Source of the DNA: CALGLS01 sp965222105
Lineage (GTDB): Bacteria > Bacteroidota > Bacteroidia > Chitinophagales > Saprospiraceae
Length of the DNA stretch: 64,000 bases
NCBI GenBank assembly: GCA_965222105.1
Contig: CBDCTQ010000057.1
Coordinates: 62,001 to 126,000 of the forward strand
Reading direction: 5' to 3'
A program made the position numbers and the translations under genes. A model generated the notes under the pieces. That model made no database searches, had not been told where the DNA came from, and worked only from the letters and a program-made list of their open reading frames with translations. This document shows, piece by piece, positions 63,401 to 64,000 of this stretch (its first letter is position 1; the number at the start of each line of letters is the position of its first letter).

Positions 63401-64000
63401 CTTGCCCGTATGTATTGGCATCATCCGACGGCCCATTTATACCATTTACATCCCAGTTATCAATTAAGGTCACTTGTTGTACACGCGATCCACCTCCATA
63501 TTTAATTCTATCTGGTGTATTCAACCGAATAAATGATCGATCCAAATCGATTTCTTTACCGAATTCTTCAGAAGAACATTTTGAGTAATACTTTTTAAAA
63601 ATAGTTTTAAATTCCCCAAAGGCTGATGCTAAGTCATTTACAGCATCTTCAAAAGTGCTTTCATCGCCATCCAATGATGCACCCGGAACTATTTTAGATG
63701 GAAATTCCATTTTCAAATATTGCCAGGCCGCCAAAGGCATTGGATGAAATTCCTTATCTTGTCCACCATTCTTAACCTTTCCCGGTTCCAGTTCGATTAC
63801 CCCCATATCTGTACCGGCAACATTCTCTATATAAGCATCTTTAACGACCGCATAGCCAGAGACGTATTCTTTTTCACTTGGATTATTTAGCCCTACAAAT
63901 ATTTTATAGAACAGTTGGGATTCCGAAAATTCTAATCCAGTAGGTGTCTTTTTTACACCGTGCAATTCTTCTACATACTTGTCAATATCATCAATACCAT
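60474..64000 (-). CDS. Large RHS-associated surface protein (5' end outside window)
   Basis: The frame is open to the right edge (1175 codons seen); an internal TTG at 63963-63965 is not the true start. Much of it is beta-rich: GSRVQQVTLIDNWDVNG, ESTSFSGEMYLGINVDFTIP, and a carbohydrate-binding-like module near the C-terminus (NYIFSAWVSRGPNASPKYTL). It ends with a YD/RHS-like unit (LRAILDNNNYATFYHYDEEG, then FLIKKETARGIK). Large proteins of this type precede LolA-like and RHS genes in Bacteroidota RHS operons, and I infer it is part of the RHS surface complex. Confidence 0.75.
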   Translation of the reverse strand, partial: GIDDIDKYVEELHGVKKTPTGLEFSESQLFYKIFVGLNNPSEKEYVSGYAVVKDAYIENVAGTDMGVIELEPGKVKNGGQDKEFHPMPLAAWQYLKMEFPSKIVPGASLDGDESTFEDAVNDLASAFGEFKTIFKKYYSKCSSEEFGKEIDLDRSFIRLNTPDRIKYGGGSRVQQVTLIDNWDVNGINGPSDDANTYGQVYDYTTLDNDGNIISSGVAPNEPAVGYEECALRYAKKWAVKSFLKTDQNMFFEYPINESYYPGSSVGYSKVTVKSLATHLAPTNNPTLPSGYSTTGITVNEFYTAKDFPVLVEETPLDKSIDVPRMLPLLVFNATYDKYIGTQGYAITLNDMHGKPSAITHYGMDDSGTLIDQELSKVVYTYSTSNKKVYTAAGNHKVASVVNNMVDVLVNESQDYEDAQIEPQQLGVDYDFFVDMRESTSFSGEMYLGINVDFTIPWLFGLGGVPNISINESRTRTAVTNKIIRRSGILIRTDAYDGQSHITTSNKVFDPINGEPLLTTVNNSFDDQIYNYNIPARYAYDRMGAAYENWGMKFKGILTADEDCRLFTMLINTPGAQGLLYPGDECIVVGFNNAMGCDIYEELCENRKFIYVGEKNGLHLFENLELTDEYYSADVEMMITRSGNRNHLTAKVGSITALKDPTINRSSFTENLNISIPNDLTTPGQSSITVIARSIDSVLNASAVTYHHAWDLERKPERDNIIIPSGGGGSFIGTDVDKTRPYYHIGERGIWRPYRNYVYSVNRLPDTDIDPHLATDGIYNDFMLFNWENPFFPKSFSAVNWRQTNQITKYAGNGEEVENRDILGLYSSALYGYADNLPIAVGANASHLEIAFESFEEYPLGYISGSDESGNFDFECFGGQKSTSLTYNILGGFIYAGGPEYEEVWIDKDYYDNIPLPSKALIVVQDVDGNEYEMTADVSQIVEVLPNNINVDIPFRDGVCALQLANIEECDFPTGMPLEGRVVLLWDFDYTFIDGCLNVADFGHTGDKSLAVSNFFPFEQKTLQLRTGKNYIFSAWVSRGPNASPKYTLDYGNLKVKLVFNGTETTFVPSGEVINGWQKVEGVFTPTSSDFTMRLEAGNLAYFDDIRIYPQDGNIQTYVYYPENYRLRAILDNNNYATFYHYDEEGNLFLIKKETARGIKTIQETRSFIKDTSMP

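Noticed and set aside
1..64000. tRNA or rRNA genes
   Set aside because: I looked for T-loop motifs and cloverleaf partners around GGTTCGA-like sequences and found none that pair properly; an automated scan could still find a diverged one.

Overview
The window looks like chromosomal DNA of a Bacteroidota member, most likely a saprospirian (Lewinella/Haliscomenobacter-like). Several secreted proteins end in type IX secretion (T9SS) sorting domains. There is a SusC-like TonB receptor, a very large Bacteroidota-style RHS protein, and TTTG-N19/20-TAnnTTTG promoters, and Shine-Dalgarno sites are weak. The taxonomic call is inference from these traits.

Region 1 (1-16.9 kb) encodes large secreted proteins. 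It holds a multidomain esterase/lectin/glycoside hydrolase that runs off the left edge. Next is a PQQ-type sugar dehydrogenase with Ca-binding repeats and a T9SS tag, broken by two frameshifts. Then come an MltA-type lytic transglycosylase and an acidic adhesin-like protein with four almost identical 261-bp repeats.

Region 2 (17-42.9 kb) is a mostly ordinary chromosomal stretch: a PKD membrane protein, cytochrome P450, GNAT acetyltransferase, 3-hydroxyacyl-CoA dehydrogenase and acyl-CoA dehydrogenase. An S9 oligopeptidase gene is cut in two by a recent IS4-family insertion with a perfect 10-bp target duplication. These are followed by a PIN toxin-antitoxin pair, a TonB receptor behind a DtxR/MntR-like operator, DinB-like and FolD proteins, two OmpA-domain genes (one decayed), T9SS type-B and esterase lipoproteins, a broken AAA ATPase gene and a YdjM-like membrane protein.

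Region 3 (43-64 kb) is the most unusual part. On the minus strand a large surface protein, a LolA-like protein and a 2428-aa RHS protein are followed by an overlapping lipoprotein gene (candidate immunity). About 7 kb further downstream lies a second RHS C-terminal tip that has only a short piece of RHS core, followed by its own small candidate immunity gene. Downstream of each tip/immunity pair sits a copy of a 450-600-nt highly structured element on the opposite strand. The two copies share identical 35- and 41-nt blocks and conserved stems whose loops differ in length, and each ends in a terminator-like hairpin plus T8-T9. Between the two cassettes lies a ~5.5-kb mobile element: two overlapping tyrosine recombinases, a split CHC2/Toprim primase-AAA ATPase, an XRE regulator with a palindromic operator, a ParE-like toxin-antitoxin pair, six GGCACACT iteron-like octamers and related sequences at both ends. 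I read this as a candidate mobile RHS-tip cassette system with an associated large structured RNA (or folded DNA site). The sequence relationships are visible; the function is inference.

Several genes carry single-base frameshifts (near 8002, 9720, 41130 and 49040). Either several genes are decaying or the assembly contains residual indel errors, so raw reads matter here.
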